A DNA stretch of 64,000 nucleotides from Bacteroidota bacterium (GTDB taxonomy: Bacteria > Bacteroidota > Bacteroidia > Chitinophagales > BACL12). Numbering within the stretch: the first letter of the stretch is position 1; every line of letters starts with the position of its first letter. Both the position numbers and the translations under genes were made by a program. The stretch is from assembly GCA_016718035.1 (NCBI GenBank), contig JADKEK010000006.1, positions 310,001-374,000 on the forward strand, written 5' to 3'. Under the pieces are notes generated by a model, which was given only the letters and a program-made list of their open reading frames with translations, did not search any database and was not told where the DNA came from. Positions 9,708 to 21,700 of this stretch are shown here, in pieces.

Positions 9708-10064
9708 ATGAAAGCCATACAGTTTAAATTCCTATTCGCTCTAGTGGTTATCATTGGTCTTTTTTCAGGATGCAAAAAATTGAATTTACCCGTTACTGTT
9801 CCGGATTGTGTGGAGCGCGACATTAAACGATTTGAACGTCAAGATGGTGGTTTCGATAATGCAGTGGCTGTTTATCAATGGCTGGTAGATGGCAAAATTT
9901 ATTATTACTATGCATCTGATTGTTGCGACCAGTTTAATTATTTATACGACGAGGAATGTAACCTGGTATGCGCACCTGATGGAGGTTTCGGAGGCAACGG
10001 TGATGGCAACTGTCCTGAATTTGTTGGCGACATCGCCGAGGTTTTAGTGTGGGAAAAAGAATAA
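9708..10064 (+). CDS. Small cysteine-rich lipoprotein (DUF6970-like)
   Basis: 118 residues from the ATG at 9708, chosen because it gives a clean lipoprotein signal ('FALVVIIGLFSGCKKL', lipobox 'LFSGC'); an upstream start at 9669 would place a polar stretch in front. The mature part has paired cysteines and the motifs 'YASDCCDQFNYLYDEEC' and 'CAPDGGFGGNGDGNCP', which I associate with the DUF6970 family of Bacteroidetes lipoproteins (recalled, not searched). The glycine and aspartate-rich GGNGDGNC stretch could bind calcium. Role unknown. Confidence 0.65.
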   Translation: MKAIQFKFLFALVVIIGLFSGCKKLNLPVTVPDCVERDIKRFERQDGGFDNAVAVYQWLVDGKIYYYYASDCCDQFNYLYDEECNLVCAPDGGFGGNGDGNCPEFVGDIAEVLVWEKE

Positions 10065-10171
10065 GCATCCTGCCCCGCACAAAATGTTAAATATTTCCTT
10101 GAATCTGCATCCGAAACCGGTATAGATTTCTTTTGTTATTTTTATGCAAAGTTTAACTAACAATTTTGCAT

Positions 10172-12250
10172 ATGAAAAAAACAATCGGCTTAGGTTTATT
10201 ATTTACACTTTTATCTTCAGCTGTTTTTAGTCAGACAGCAGACCCTTATATGTGGCTCGAAGATGTTGACAGCGAACGCTCAATGGAGTTTGTTAATCAA
10301 CACAATACCGGTTCAGTTGATGTATTAAATAAATTGCCAACTTATCAGCCAATTTATGATAAATGCCTGGAAATTTATAACTCTACCGACCGTATAGTTT
10401 ATCCAACTACGTATGGCGATTTTATTTATAATTTTTGGCAGGATAAAGAACATGTTCGCGGTATTTGGCGCAGGTCGCCGAAGGCCGATTATATTGCCGG
10501 TAATCCGAAATGGGAAATATTAATGGATATCGATGCCATGTCTGAAGCGGATGGCGTAAAATGGGTGTACAAAGGTGCAGCAGGGTTGTATCCTAAATAC
10601 GACCGTTTTTTAGTTAGCCTTTCAAATGGTGGTGGCGACGCAGTGGTGATTAAAGAATTCGATGTAAATAAAAAAGCGTTTGTGGAAAATGGATTTACGG
10701 TCGAAGAAGCAAAAGGAGGTGTTTCATATATTGATGAAAATACTGTAATTATCAGCACCGATTTTGGTCCTGGTTCTATGACCACTTCCGGTTACCCTTC
10801 GCAAGCAAAAGTTTGGAAAAGAGGAACTGCATTAAAAGATGCAACACTGATTTATACCGGTGATATTAATGACGTTGGTGCATGGGGTGGCGTAATGCGC
10901 GATGGTGCGAAAGCTTACACCATTATTTCGCGTGCCATTACATTTTATACCTCTGAAACTTATGTATGGATGGATAACAAAGCAGTTAAACTGGAATTAC
11001 CGGAAGATGCTGAATCAAATGGGTTTATAAACAACCAATATATTATTGCCTTAAAATCAGATTGGACTGTACGTGGCGTTACCTATAAACAAGGCGATTT
11101 AATCAGTCTTGATTTCACCGAATTATTAAAAGGTGTTTATCAAATTCAGTTAATTTATCGCCCGGATGAATTTTCCAGTATTTCGGGTGTGTCGGCGACA
11201 AAAAATAAATTGTTACTCGAATTAATTTCTAACGTGAATGGCGAATTATATGTGTATACATTTAGTCAAAATGTATGGACTAAAGAAAAAGTAAAAGCAC
11301 CGGAATACGGTAAAATTTCTGTTGTTGATGCGGATGAATTTTCAGATAAATACTATTTTAATTTCGCGAACTTTTTAACACCTACTACTTTATATTATGC
11401 CGATGCAGCATCAGGTGATGTGAAAGCAATTAAATCGTTGCCAGCTTATTTTGATGGCAGTAAATTTAAAGTAGAACAATTTAAAGCTACTTCAGCGGAT
11501 GGAACATTGGTGCCATATTTTATTGTTTCATCAAAAACGGCTGCTAATAATGGACATAATCCAACCTTATTATATGCTTACGGTGGATTTGAATCTTCTT
11601 CTTTACCTTTTTATTCCGGAACCGTTGGAACAGCTTGGTTAGAAAGAGGTGGCGTGTATGTATTAGCCAATATTCGCGGTGGGGGTGAATACGGACCAAA
11701 ATGGCATCAGGCAGGATTAAAAGAAAAACGTCAAAATGTATATAACGATTTTCATGCTGTTGCTGAAGATTTAATTAAAAGAAAAATTACAGCTCCCGAA
11801 CATCTTGGTATAATGGGCGGAAGTAATGGCGGTTTATTGATGGGTGTTGCATTTACACAACGTCCTGATTTGTATAAAGCTGTTGTTTGTCAGGTGCCAT
11901 TGCTCGACATGGAACGTTATAATAAATTATTAGCCGGCGCAAGTTGGATGGGCGAATACGGCAATCCGGATATTCCTGAAGAATGGGCATTTATTAAAAA
12001 ATATTCCCCATATCATAACCTCAAAGAAAATGCGGCTTATCCAGAAGTGTTTTTTACCACTTCTACCCGCGACGACAGGGTGCATCCCGGTCATGCGCGT
12101 AAAATGGTCGCAAAAATGGAGTCTATGGGTTATAAAGTGTACTATTACGAAAACATTGAAGGCGGACATGCAGGCGCATCTACCAACGAACAACGTGCAA
12201 AATCTGCTGCCCTCGAATATTCTTATTTGTGGATGAAACTGAAACATTAA
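10172..12250 (+). CDS. Prolyl oligopeptidase family serine peptidase (S9A)
   Basis: 692 residues with a signal peptide ('LGLLFTLLSSAVFSQ'), so periplasmic or exported. The start is the ATG at 10172; an in-frame TTG six bases upstream is less likely. An N-terminal seven-bladed beta-propeller (about 70-420) gates a C-terminal alpha/beta-hydrolase domain with the S9A hallmarks 'GGSNGGLLMG' (Ser551), 'STRDDRVHPGHARKM' (Asp634 or Asp635) and 'EGGHAGAS' (His666). 'ADPYMWLEDVDSE' is the classic N-terminal motif. It should cleave short peptides after proline. A strong terminator follows. Confidence 0.93.
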   Translation: MKKTIGLGLLFTLLSSAVFSQTADPYMWLEDVDSERSMEFVNQHNTGSVDVLNKLPTYQPIYDKCLEIYNSTDRIVYPTTYGDFIYNFWQDKEHVRGIWRRSPKADYIAGNPKWEILMDIDAMSEADGVKWVYKGAAGLYPKYDRFLVSLSNGGGDAVVIKEFDVNKKAFVENGFTVEEAKGGVSYIDENTVIISTDFGPGSMTTSGYPSQAKVWKRGTALKDATLIYTGDINDVGAWGGVMRDGAKAYTIISRAITFYTSETYVWMDNKAVKLELPEDAESNGFINNQYIIALKSDWTVRGVTYKQGDLISLDFTELLKGVYQIQLIYRPDEFSSISGVSATKNKLLLELISNVNGELYVYTFSQNVWTKEKVKAPEYGKISVVDADEFSDKYYFNFANFLTPTTLYYADAASGDVKAIKSLPAYFDGSKFKVEQFKATSADGTLVPYFIVSSKTAANNGHNPTLLYAYGGFESSSLPFYSGTVGTAWLERGGVYVLANIRGGGEYGPKWHQAGLKEKRQNVYNDFHAVAEDLIKRKITAPEHLGIMGGSNGGLLMGVAFTQRPDLYKAVVCQVPLLDMERYNKLLAGASWMGEYGNPDIPEEWAFIKKYSPYHNLKENAAYPEVFFTTSTRDDRVHPGHARKMVAKMESMGYKVYYYENIEGGHAGASTNEQRAKSAALEYSYLWMKLKH

Positions 12251-12285
12251 GATTTACCTTTCGGTTGCATTCATCTGCTCGTTAT

Positions 12286-12322
12286 AAAAGCGCTGTTGGC
12301 CTTGTCCCACAGCGCTTTTGTT
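12286..12322 (+). terminator. Rho-independent terminator after the S9A peptidase
   Basis: Perfect 11-bp stem AAAAGCGCTGT (12286-12296) with ACAGCGCTTTT (12309-12319), followed by GTTTG. The A-run and T-run flank both arms, so it could work in both directions, but only the plus-strand gene ends here. Confidence 0.85.
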
Positions 12323-12404
12323 TGTTAAACAAGCTATGGCTTCGGTTTATTAAATATTGTATACTTTTGATAAACGTTCAACTATACGTTAACCACCATT
12401 CAAT

Positions 12405-12737
12405 ATGATACCAAATAAATTTCCCGACGATTTTGAATACGTTAAAGAAATGTATGACGATGCTTATTTCCCTAATTTTTTAGTGGATAAGATTAAAGAA
12501 ATTATTCAGGAGGTGGTTACCTTTTTAGAATCAGGTACCCATAGCATGACACAAATTCAAGATGCTTTTGATGTGATGACCTTAAAAATAAATGCCATGC
12601 AAAACGAATTTGATGAACACGACAGCGAATTAGAAACTGTCGCCCGTGAATCGATTGCAGACACCGTTGATCAGATTTTAACGCATTTCGATATTGACCT
12701 CGATATTGAAGAAGCCATTCGGGTAAGAGAATGGTAA
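12405..12737 (+). CDS. DUF5713-like cytosolic protein
   Basis: 110-residue acidic helical protein without signal peptide. The opening 'EYVKEMYDDAYFPNFLVDKIKEII' resembles the DUF5713 family (recalled, not searched). The rest is predicted helical and acidic. It is 28 bp upstream of the dehydrogenase gene and probably co-transcribed with it. No biochemical role is known to me. Confidence 0.65.
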   Translation: MIPNKFPDDFEYVKEMYDDAYFPNFLVDKIKEIIQEVVTFLESGTHSMTQIQDAFDVMTLKINAMQNEFDEHDSELETVARESIADTVDQILTHFDIDLDIEEAIRVREW

Positions 12738-12765
12738 ATATGCAGCACCTATCTTTACCACTACA

Positions 12766-13731
12766 ATGAAAGCTATTATACATACGCAATACGGCGCACC
12801 GGAAGTATTGCAACACGCAGAAGTGCCTAAACCAGTGCCGGCTAGAGATGAAGTGCTGGTGAAAATATTTGCTACTACTGTAAACAGAACCGATTGTGGT
12901 TTTCGTAAACCAGAATATTTAATGGTTTATTTAATAGCGGGATTGTTTAAACCGAAAAATAAAATTTTAGGCACTGAATTCGCCGGGGTAGTGGAAGCAG
13001 TGGGAGCCGGTGTAACAAAATTTAATATTGGCGATAATGTTTTTGGACTAAGAACATATAAATTCGGCACCCATGCGGAATATGTATGTGTAAAGCAAAA
13101 TGGTTCAATCGCAACCAAACCACATAATATGAATTTTCAGGAAGCTGCTGCGGTTTGCGACGGCCTCATGTTAGCCATAAATTATATCCGTAAAATTGAT
13201 TTCAGTAAACCGGTTAAACTATTAATTAACGGTGCGTCAGGTTCTATTGGAACGGCTGCTGTGCAATTGGCAAAATATTATGGTGCCCAAATTCATGCAG
13301 TTGCCAATACCAAAAATATTGAATTGATAAAATCCCTGGGTGCAGAAAAAGTGTTCGATTATACCCAAGAAGATTTTACCAAACAAAACGAACAATATGA
13401 TGTTATTTTAGACGCAGTGGGTAAAAGCTCTTATTTTAAATGTAAACACTTACTAAAATCCGGAGGGGTATATTTTTCAACTGAATTGGGTTATGCCATG
13501 CAAAATATGTGGTTGCCGCTAGTGACTGTCTTCATGAATAAAAAAACAAAATTCCCAATACCTACCGATAACCAACAAGATATTTTATTGTTCAAAAAAA
13601 TTATTGAAGAAGGAAAATACCGCGCAATAATTGAACGTGTTTATCCCCTCCATGAAATTATTGAAGCAACAAAATATGTCGAAACGGGTCAAAAAACCGG
13701 AAACATTGTTATTCAGGTTAATGAAGGTTGA
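12766..13731 (+). CDS. NAD(P)-dependent medium-chain dehydrogenase/quinone oxidoreductase, zinc-independent
   Basis: 321 residues. GroES-like N-terminal domain (1-120; 'GAPEVLQHAEVPKPVP', 'GTEFAGVVEAVGAGV') and a Rossmann domain with the cofactor motif 'INGASGSIGTAAVQLAKYYG' near residue 150. The 'AGVV' block and lack of the structural-zinc cysteine cluster place it with quinone oxidoreductase/enoyl-reductase-like MDR proteins. It should reduce a quinone or enone with NADPH. Convergent with the next minus-strand gene, with only five bases between. Confidence 0.85.
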   Translation: MKAIIHTQYGAPEVLQHAEVPKPVPARDEVLVKIFATTVNRTDCGFRKPEYLMVYLIAGLFKPKNKILGTEFAGVVEAVGAGVTKFNIGDNVFGLRTYKFGTHAEYVCVKQNGSIATKPHNMNFQEAAAVCDGLMLAINYIRKIDFSKPVKLLINGASGSIGTAAVQLAKYYGAQIHAVANTKNIELIKSLGAEKVFDYTQEDFTKQNEQYDVILDAVGKSSYFKCKHLLKSGGVYFSTELGYAMQNMWLPLVTVFMNKKTKFPIPTDNQQDILLFKKIIEEGKYRAIIERVYPLHEIIEATKYVETGQKTGNIVIQVNEG

Positions 13732-13736
13732 TAATT

Positions 13737-15707
13737 TTATTCAACAATATAATTGACAATTTTTCCCGGTTCACTTTCTAAATTTCCTTCAGTAACATAG
13801 GTAATGAAGATGCGATATACTTCTTCAGGTTTGGTATTTTGTAAAGTAAACTGATTGTTTGTTGCAGTAACTTCTCCCAATAAATTAGTAGTGGTATCTC
13901 CGGTTATACGATAAATGCGATAACCTTTAATATTACTTTCATTAATAGGTTTCCAGCTTATTATCGTTTGTTCGTTTAGTTTATTTACAATCACGTTGGC
14001 GGGACCTTTTGTGCTTAAGCGATTACCGGCATATAAAACAGCATCACTGTAAGCAATCGCAGAACCATTTCCCATGTCGTCAAAATATTGAATACCATAA
14101 CTGTATTTCCCATTAGTTAATACCGTATCCAAATAGGCTAATTGTTGTTGCGGCGCATTTTGTTCAAGACAAATTACCTCTCCCGATTCGTTTTTTCTAA
14201 AGAGTTTAAAACCCGTAATTGCGGTATTCGATAGTGGTTTCCAGACAACCAGCAGCCCTTTAGACACCTGGGTTACAGACGGAATGCCCATTTCCGGAAT
14301 ACTTTTTGTAGTGGTTAATCTAATAGACACTTCGTTACTGTTTTTACTGAGTACGTAAGCTGTGTTTTCTGCTTTAACGGCATAGGTATAATAACCTCCA
14401 CTTTGTAATCCTGTAGTATCGGTAAATACGGTATTAGTTCCACTGATTTTAACTAATTCGGACACCAACTGATACAACGAATCCGTTTTTAATTTGCGAT
14501 AAATTCTCAATCCTCTGGTGGACGGGTCATTATTAATAATGTTAAGTGTAATACCTTTTTCGGCACTAGTAATATCTGTAATACTGGGAGCAAGTGGTTG
14601 TAATGTTGGTGTAAACATGGCCGATACTTTTGCACTTGCCGGTAATGAAGTTCCTGTTCTACTTAAAGGTTGCACATAATAAAAATACATAAGCATTGGT
14701 TGAATACCTCTGTCTACAAATTGTGAATCACTGGCAGGAACTGATGCAATTTTAGTAAATGCAGAATCATAATTGCTACTGCGATAAATGGCTATAGCAC
14801 TAAAATTTTCCGCATTTTGTAAATCCCATTTAATAGCAACACCATCGTTGTAACTCACCACATCCATTTCACGAATATTGCCGATATATTGTTTGGCAGT
14901 TGATATTGCAGTTATTGTATCTGATGGTTTACCATAATTGCCATAATAATCTAATGGCAAAGCATAATAACGATAAACCGTATTCGGTTTCACCAGTGTA
15001 TCACTCACATAAAAATAGGTGCTATCGTTATGCGTAGTTTTAACACGATTTGCACGTATGGGAATAAATTTCCCGGAATATTGTTCTTCTCTGTATATGC
15101 GTATCAAAGCGGGCACTTCATCTTTACAAGCAAATGTCATTTTAATATTTAATCCGCTTTCTTTTTTATCGATGTACTTTATTTGATAATCCATCATTTT
15201 GCCCGGATAACTAATTGCGTTGGTATAAATAGTTGTTGGAGCTGCAGCCGCTTTTTTGGTGATTACATATTCATACATCACATTAGGCTCAGGACTGGCA
15301 TCATAATATTTTATACCTAATGCCAGTTGAACAAATAATGCATTACTAAATGCACTAATTGCTTCGTAACCACCTGTTGTATATTTTTTCCAAATTTCTT
15401 CGGCCGCTATTTGACGCATCAAAAGTGGTTCAGGTGTTATTTCAATTGCGGATTGTAAATTAGCGACAAACATCTCATAGGTATTTGGCACTTTTACAAC
15501 GGCAATTTGTTTGAATTTTTTATCACCTTGTTTTTTTCTTTCGATAATATATTCCGGATAAACGCCCGGCGTAAATGTAGGGTAATCGTTTTCTAATTTT
15601 AAATAAATACCATGTTGTGATGCAAAAGCAGCAACTGTATTTTGTGTTAATCCTGTTTGTGTTAAACAAACCATACACAATGCGAATACGAATATTAATT
15701 TTTTCAT
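13737..15707 (-). CDS. Secreted fibronectin type III-like repeat protein
   Basis: 656 residues: signal peptide ('FVFALCMVCLTQTGLTQ') followed by beta-rich modules. From about residue 270 there are four Fn3-like repeats, marked by 'GVAIKWDLQNAENFSAIAIYRS', 'RGLRIYRKL', 'GLLVVWKPLSNTAITGFKLFRK' and 'QTIISWKPINESNIKGYRIYR', read as separate short blocks. It is the last gene of a tight minus-strand operon, 10 bp after the giant secreted protein. No T9SS tail is obvious. A structural or adhesive partner of the giant protein and the barrel protein is inferred from context. Confidence 0.75.
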   Translation of the reverse strand: MKKLIFVFALCMVCLTQTGLTQNTVAAFASQHGIYLKLENDYPTFTPGVYPEYIIERKKQGDKKFKQIAVVKVPNTYEMFVANLQSAIEITPEPLLMRQIAAEEIWKKYTTGGYEAISAFSNALFVQLALGIKYYDASPEPNVMYEYVITKKAAAAPTTIYTNAISYPGKMMDYQIKYIDKKESGLNIKMTFACKDEVPALIRIYREEQYSGKFIPIRANRVKTTHNDSTYFYVSDTLVKPNTVYRYYALPLDYYGNYGKPSDTITAISTAKQYIGNIREMDVVSYNDGVAIKWDLQNAENFSAIAIYRSSNYDSAFTKIASVPASDSQFVDRGIQPMLMYFYYVQPLSRTGTSLPASAKVSAMFTPTLQPLAPSITDITSAEKGITLNIINNDPSTRGLRIYRKLKTDSLYQLVSELVKISGTNTVFTDTTGLQSGGYYTYAVKAENTAYVLSKNSNEVSIRLTTTKSIPEMGIPSVTQVSKGLLVVWKPLSNTAITGFKLFRKNESGEVICLEQNAPQQQLAYLDTVLTNGKYSYGIQYFDDMGNGSAIAYSDAVLYAGNRLSTKGPANVIVNKLNEQTIISWKPINESNIKGYRIYRITGDTTTNLLGEVTATNNQFTLQNTKPEEVYRIFITYVTEGNLESEPGKIVNYIVE

Positions 15708-15717
15708 GTTTGCTGAT

Positions 15718-18700
15718 TTATTCTAATGTTACACTTTCAATTCCAATATCGTGGTAATTACTTCCGTCCTGATATCCTACTTCTCCTTTTAACTGAACAC
15801 TTGCAGTTCCTGACCATTCTTCCATGGCACATGCGCCCTCACAATTGCTGTCGCAGGCAAGTCCCGCTCCGGCGTATGCACTTGCAGTAATTGCGGCAGT
15901 AGCTTCGGCAGAAGTAAACCATTCGCCATTACTTTGGTATTGGCCTTTTAATTCAATCCCAACAAAGTAATCTAAATCTACACCTGCGCATCCAAATACT
16001 ACCGATGCACCAACACCTGCATGTATATGAATACTCGCCATTAATCCGGTGTAATACGTATTTAATTCCTCCGTAAAATTCATGCCTAATTGAAATCCTG
16101 CAGTAATACCCGCATCAAATTCGGCACTCACTACCACAAAATCAATTTCGAAATTCGGAACATAAGGAATTGGCATTTCAACTTTACCATCTATATAAAA
16201 TCCGGCAATAACATCTGCAAAAGCAGGAGGTAAGGCGCCATCATAAGAATATTCCGTAAATATTTCTTTAATAGGCACTTCATTCTGAATTGGATAGTCG
16301 CCAAATAATAAGGCCAGACTCACATTATTTAAATACGGATTAGATGGCATAGTAACCTGACCACCACATACAAAATACCAACCATCATCGTCAAATAAAA
16401 TATTGGCTTGTCCGGCTATGCTGCCACCACCCGGCATACTTTCATCAATGGTAAGACTACCTACTAATCGTTTATTCGCAAAGTCGAAACTCATGCCCAT
16501 ATTATCAAAGTCCATGGCAGCACTTCCTTCCATTTTCAAATTGCTGACATCTACTTTTTGATTTTCGGCCGTAATTTCTCCGTAAACAGTAAATGTCCAT
16601 CTGCCCTTTACTTGTGACGCGCCGGTTACATCACCGGAAAACTGATAATTGGTCCACGAATTGGTGAGCGGATACATTCTGCCAAATAAATTTTGCAGAT
16701 TTTGCCCTGAGCTCGTGTATTGGAATTTTTGATTAGCGATGGTATTAATTGCTGTGCTATCTGTTACGTGATATAATTTCACCTGATGCGAAAAATAAGG
16801 GTCTTCACTTACTTCTCCTTCAACAATTAATCCGTTAGGCAAAAATTGAATATCGCCCGCATTAAAATCTGCAACTATACCATTTACTTCCATCCCAAAA
16901 CCAAATGCTTCGAGTGATGTAGCGATATTGCCATTATCGTTGGTAATGACATAAGCAGTTGGTTGCACCGAAATGGATGGTAAATTTAAATCGATAATTC
17001 CCGGTAAGGTAATGTATTTATTGCCCTCATCGCTATGCACATACATGGCACCTTCTTCGGTAGTGAATGTGGTTACCTGGTATAAATCAAAGGAATTATT
17101 ATTCATTTTAAATTCGGCTGCAGCATCGCTTTCAAATAATAATAATTGTAAGGTTAAATCATTATTGTTGCTTGGTAATCCCGGTAAATTTTCAATACTT
17201 GCTGCGGGATTATCAGGAGTGCCTCCAACATACACCTGCCAGTTAAATCCGTTGTAAATAAAATCAGGTGTGTTTTCAATATCCATTTCTAAAATATCAA
17301 TCAGGCTAACAGTAGTGGTTCCCAGTGCAGCTGATGTTTCAAAAATTAAATCACCATCTAATATTTTAATATCCGTAAATGCGAAGCTTACACCAGATGC
17401 ATCCAATACACCACTTTTCATGGTAAACCCTTCGTTGTTAATTTCCCAGTTCGTACTGGTGATATTCCATTTATCCATATTGATGGTAATTTTTGTAAAG
17501 CCCGATTTCGAAGTGGTATAGTCCGGCATTACTTTTATTTTGCCAATATTTAATGCTGTGGCAAAACCGTCAGTATGGTAAATAGTTGGATTTATCCAGG
17601 TGTCTAAAACCAATGAATCTGAATATATTCTATTTGCACTGTTATTGGTACAATAAGCATCTATACCATGTAGTTTATAAGGTAACGAACTGCTATATAC
17701 CGGCACACTAATTTCGTAATACGTGTTGTCAGGGTCTTCAGCAATGCCGCTGGCAAATAATATAATTTTATCAGCCCCAACTTCTTCAAAAACGGTACCG
17801 GTGTTTTCTAAATAAAATCCATTGTCATCTAATCCCTCAATACTAAATGTCGGGTCATTAAAATTGGTTTCATCAATTTTAACCACACTTTTTATTTTTC
17901 CCGAGGTGGCATTAACTTTTTCTACAACTAATCCTCCGGCAGTTAATCCAACATAGGCATCGTAATTTTCTAAAACAGTAACAGGCAGTTTCTCTGCATT
18001 ACTTATAGTAAATGTTGCATACATCGGTTCCGCATAAGGCACTCCGGCTTTATTCAAAGTAGTGCTGGCTTTTATGGCTACAGAGGTAAATGGTAATTCG
18101 GTAGATGATGATACAGAGAAATTATCATTTTGTGGAATATTCACCAATGCACCACTAATTCTGGTAATACCTGCAATGGTAGTTATTGTTTCAATTTCTG
18201 CATCGAAACCAACAAGTTTGGTTAAATCCATTGCCGCATAAGTGGTTAATTCGAAATTGATATTACTAATTACATTACCAACTATTGAAGTTGAAACTGA
18301 TTCGTAGTCGCCAATTAATCCACTTGCTTCTTTAACTGCGCGAACAATGTAAGTACTTCCTTTTGGCACACCATAAATGGTATATGTTCCAGCAGCACTT
18401 GTATAAGCTTCGAGATGCTCTAACCCGGCTGCATCAACATAAACACGTGCGCCCAACGTATTGGTACCACTTTGTGTAACCTTACCACTAATATTCACAC
18501 CATTTTCTAAAGTAATGGTATATGAGGTAAATGATGGCGAAACTTCATTGGTAATAAATAATTCTTGTTGAACAAAATTGCTGTTAGCCGGTCCTGAAAT
18601 AATTACCTGAAAATCGGTAGCAGCATTTTTAAAGGTAATATCCTGTTTGCCATCAACACCAATTGATGTTTTATCGGTAACACCAACCACTTCAATATTG

Positions 18701-21700
18701 GCATTTACATAATTACCAACTTCATCTTTTACCGTAAAGCGGAGTCGATGCATATTTTCATACACTAAAAAATCTAATCGGTAAACATTTGAATCCGGAA
18801 TATAGGAATAGGTATCGGATGAGAGATACACCATTTCATCTGGATGTATTTGCGATAACCATGTGCCACGAGATGCAAATGTGGCGTAATAGGCTAATTC
18901 ACAGGTTTCAGTTTCCGCTTCGGTAAATTCAAAACCCGGTTTATCAATAACAAATCCATCATCAACATCAGCATTAACGTCTAACGAATAATTAGCCAAA
19001 CCTTCTGTATCTCCTAAATCGAGTGTTTTTGCGCCAAATAATATTTCTGCATTATCAATACCGTTGACAATGTCGTTTTGGAAATGAAATGTACCCGGAT
19101 CATAAAATAATGGGTCATAAATATCCTCATAAATTTCACCCATAAAAATTCCCGGGTCAAAAGGAATTTGTTGCTCCATATAACCATCTAAAAACTCCCC
19201 ATCTAAATTAAATTCCTGATCCACACAAACGGTATGCACCATAGGTCCATTGCCAATTTGAACAGTGGCAGGAACAGCAGGATAATTATTAAGTGTTTCA
19301 TCCCAGGCGTCTAAATAAATATAGCCGGTCACCAAAACACCGGGTTGCAAGGTATCGGCAACACGATTGCTGATTTTACCTTTTTTTGTCGGAAATAATG
19401 AAACAGTATTATCATCATAACCGAATTTGGTAAATGTTATGGCACGAGAAAATAATTGCACAGAACTGGAATTATATTGCTCAGCAGTTGGTATCAAATA
19501 ATAACTACCATCTGCTGCAGTTGTTGTTTCCACTTCCACAATATTAATTGCTCCGCCGACAGTAGTGCTTTTTTTGAGTTGCACTTGTACATCGTATAAA
19601 GGATAACCATTATCTGACCGTAATACCTTACCAAAAATAACAGGATTTAAAGGCGAAGCTTCTATTACATAATGCATTTTCATTTTTGGATAAACACCTT
19701 CTGTATTTGTAGATGGTTCTCCGAATATGGTTACATTACCATAAGGGTGAGTAGTATATTGAAGTGTGAAATCAGATTTAAATGTATGTAACGGAACAAT
19801 ATAATTAATATCAGAATTTTCGTAATCCGGGATTGCAATAATTTGATATTCATCGCCAGAACCAATATTTTTTACTAAATTTTTGAACGTAATTTGCACC
19901 GGGTTGTCAACACCGCCAAATGTATATGCGCTGGCAGTTCCAATGCCAACAATATCTTCAGCATCTATCGACATACCCGAACCTAAATAAGTATTCATAT
20001 TTACAAAATCGTAACCGCCATCATTTTCATCCACATTTTCTACTGAAAGCGAATAATCAGTATACAGGCCTAAATTTTTAGCATTATTAATCAGTTTGGC
20101 AACCATTGCACCATCAACAGGTTTGTTTACAATTACTTCGTTTTCGGGAACATCTTGTGGTTTGTTATTGCGGACTAAAACAATAAGCATATCGCGTAAT
20201 GCATCACCCGGTACTTTATATTGAACATCCACATCAGGGTCTGCAATTAAGGTTAATTCCAAATCATATGCTTTTACATAACATGTTAATGGTGCTACTG
20301 TTTTATGTTGAGCAGGTAATATGGTAAAATGTGTAGCGGGACTCGTATAATATCCACTTTCAACAACAATGGCTAATTCCTGATATAAGGCACCGCTGGC
20401 AACACAAGGCCCGGGCGTGCCACCGAACGCACGTGTGGAAAAATTTGATGGCATATCGCCCGCATTTGGCCCGTGTTCCTTTATAATAATATTGTTATCG
20501 AATTCATTTATTTGGTCGTTAAAATCAGGAATGGGATTGTCATCCGGCGCATATTCAGGTAATTCGCTACAACCCCAACCATAGGTTACCATGCCATCTA
20601 AAGTCAATAATCCATAATGCGCAGTATCCGAATAATTGAATAAATAATGCCCTTCTGCATTGGTGGTGGTAGTGGCTAAATCTTTGCGAATAGTGGAATA
20701 ATATTTTATCCCATCATCACCAATTACATATTGCAAACGTTGTAATGTTATGGTTATATTTTTTAATGGAAAACCGGAAGTAATTGCCGGGTCATCATAT
20801 TTAAAATTGAGCTGACCTTCAACAACAGCCGTTCCACTTAAAATGGTGTTTTCGGTATTATCTAGCTCCACTTCCGGAGTAGTATATTGTGCATTATATA
20901 AAGCTTTATCTACCTTACTATAATCATCATAATCATATAAAAAACGCACTTCAATGGCAGGATTAATAAAATTTTCATCTACAGGTTCAACCACCAAAAT
21001 ATAATAATCATCATCGCTTAAACTTTTGAGCAATTTATTAAATGATGCTGTGCCATTTTTCGATTCTGTTCTCGAAATTAATACCCTTCCTGCACCGTAA
21101 TCTTTTGGTTCAAGACCGATAATTTCGTCCTGTAATTCAAAATCAAAAGCAGGTGTGCCATCTTCGTATACGCCCACATTGTCATCATCGTCCTCGCCCA
21201 TAATGCCAATTTCATAATCCGGTAAATCGTCTTCGCTAAAATATAAGTTATCCGAATCGTCAAAAGAATTGCCTAAATTCATTCCTTCAGTTTCCGGGGC
21301 ATCATCTGAACGTGTTTCACGATAAATACTGTATCGATACAAAGGTGCCGTAGATGCCAATACCGATTCATCTAATTCCCATTCACCGGGTGTGGTATAA
21401 ATGCCATCATCATTATCGTCGTCCATGTATAAATACTCCGCATCAAAAAACATAAAATCATTATCAAAACCACCATCCAAAGTGATATAATTATCAGGGT
21501 CGTTATTGATAAAATTTACTGTTCCACCTTCTCCAATTTGAGTAAGGTCAACATTTAAAATATAATCGCGCACACGTGTTTCCAGCGTGCCTACATACAT
21601 AGAACCGGTATCTAAAGGCTGAAAACTTTCAACCGGCATACAGTAATACGCATTGTTGTGATAAACTTGTACCACACGATATAAATCGCCTGTAAATGTG